Source: Clostridium sp. (lineage in GTDB: Bacteria > Bacillota > Clostridia > Lachnospirales > Lachnospiraceae). From it: 64,000 nt of DNA. Positions 63,870 to 64,000 of the stretch are shown one piece after another. The notes under the pieces were generated by a model. It was not told where the DNA came from. It did not search any database and saw nothing but the letters and a program-made list of their open reading frames with translations. Position 1 is the stretch's first letter, and every line of letters begins with the position of its first letter. The stretch is from the NCBI GenBank assembly GCA_018377235.1, contig JAGZZT010000016.1, positions 1 through 64,000 on the forward strand. The letters run 5' to 3'. Both the position numbers and the translations under genes were made by a program.

Positions 63870-64000
63870 CGACAGGAATATAAAGGAATCTTTCAAAAAC
63901 CTGAAAATAGTTCTTACTGCCTGTTTGCATGATATATATAATAGGAAGAATCAGGTTTGAATCTGAAAGATGCCAAATGGAGAAAATCGTGAAACCTTCG

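Noticed and set aside
1..64000. CRISPR arrays, rRNA or tRNA genes
   Set aside because: No regularly spaced repeats, and no tRNA cloverleaf or rRNA signature sequences were seen on either strand.

Overview
The window looks like a chromosomal segment of an anaerobic gut Firmicute of the Lachnospiraceae (Enterocloster/Lachnoclostridium-like). The reasons are moderate GC, strong AGGAGG ribosome sites, a T-box in front of leuS, a TPP riboswitch, desulfoferrodoxin, the tig-clpP-clpX-lon-engB block, and the DUF5717/DUF5716 pair typical of that family. No rRNA, tRNA or CRISPR array was seen.

Region 1 (1-24.8 kb) is an accessory metabolic island. It opens with the 3' end of a group II intron. A two-gene operon follows, made of a divergent CooS-like Ni-Fe-S protein and a group-B-like [FeFe] hydrogenase. 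Then comes a glycyl-radical-enzyme bacterial microcompartment (BMC) locus. One arm on the minus strand holds pduS-, pduT- and GlcG/PduO-C-like genes. The main arm on the plus strand (6.4-21.5 kb) holds shell proteins (EutS/PduU, PduB, two PduA, a BMC-H with a long charged tail, and a BMC-P vertex protein), EutP, a DJ-1-like protein, a B12-independent glycerol/1,2-diol dehydratase with its SAM activase, two CoA-acylating aldehyde dehydrogenases, an S-adenosylmethionine synthetase, PduL, EutJ and an iron alcohol dehydrogenase. A PocR-type sensor and an AraC-type receiver protein follow, then a glycerol/diol facilitator and a strong terminator. Read together: the facilitator admits a diol or glycerol, the dehydratase makes an aldehyde inside the shell, the aldehyde dehydrogenase, PduL and alcohol dehydrogenase dismutate it, and PduS/PduT plus possibly the hydrogenase handle surplus electrons. 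Both partners of the sensor/regulator pair lack their phosphorylation residues.

Region 2 (25-38.2 kb) is mixed: a YbaK-type editing protein, a membrane-anchored unknown, T-box-leuS, a decayed holin-like toxin, a Gfo/Idh/MocA oxidoreductase, a HEPN-like unknown, an L,D-transpeptidase, a TPP-riboswitch-controlled thiamine-precursor ABC transporter (thiXYZ-like) ending in a TatD-type hydrolase, desulfoferrodoxin, and small unknown genes.

Region 3 (38.3-44.7 kb) carries a three-subunit molybdenum hydroxylase with a MobA/MocA-like nucleotidyltransferase, preceded by two mutually exclusive hairpins. CYTH, DUF975 and DJ-1 proteins follow.

Region 4 (44.8-54.7 kb) is conserved housekeeping: trigger factor, ClpP, ClpX, Lon, EngB, an MFS transporter, a DUF4364 protein and a malic enzyme.

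Region 5 (54.8-64 kb) contains a three-gene module of unknown function: a 1.2-kDa-residue-scale beta-domain/helical-repeat protein (DUF5717), a degenerate Hsp70-like protein (DUF5716) and a TPR-like protein. A nucleoid-associated protein and a large membrane protein lie on the opposite strand.
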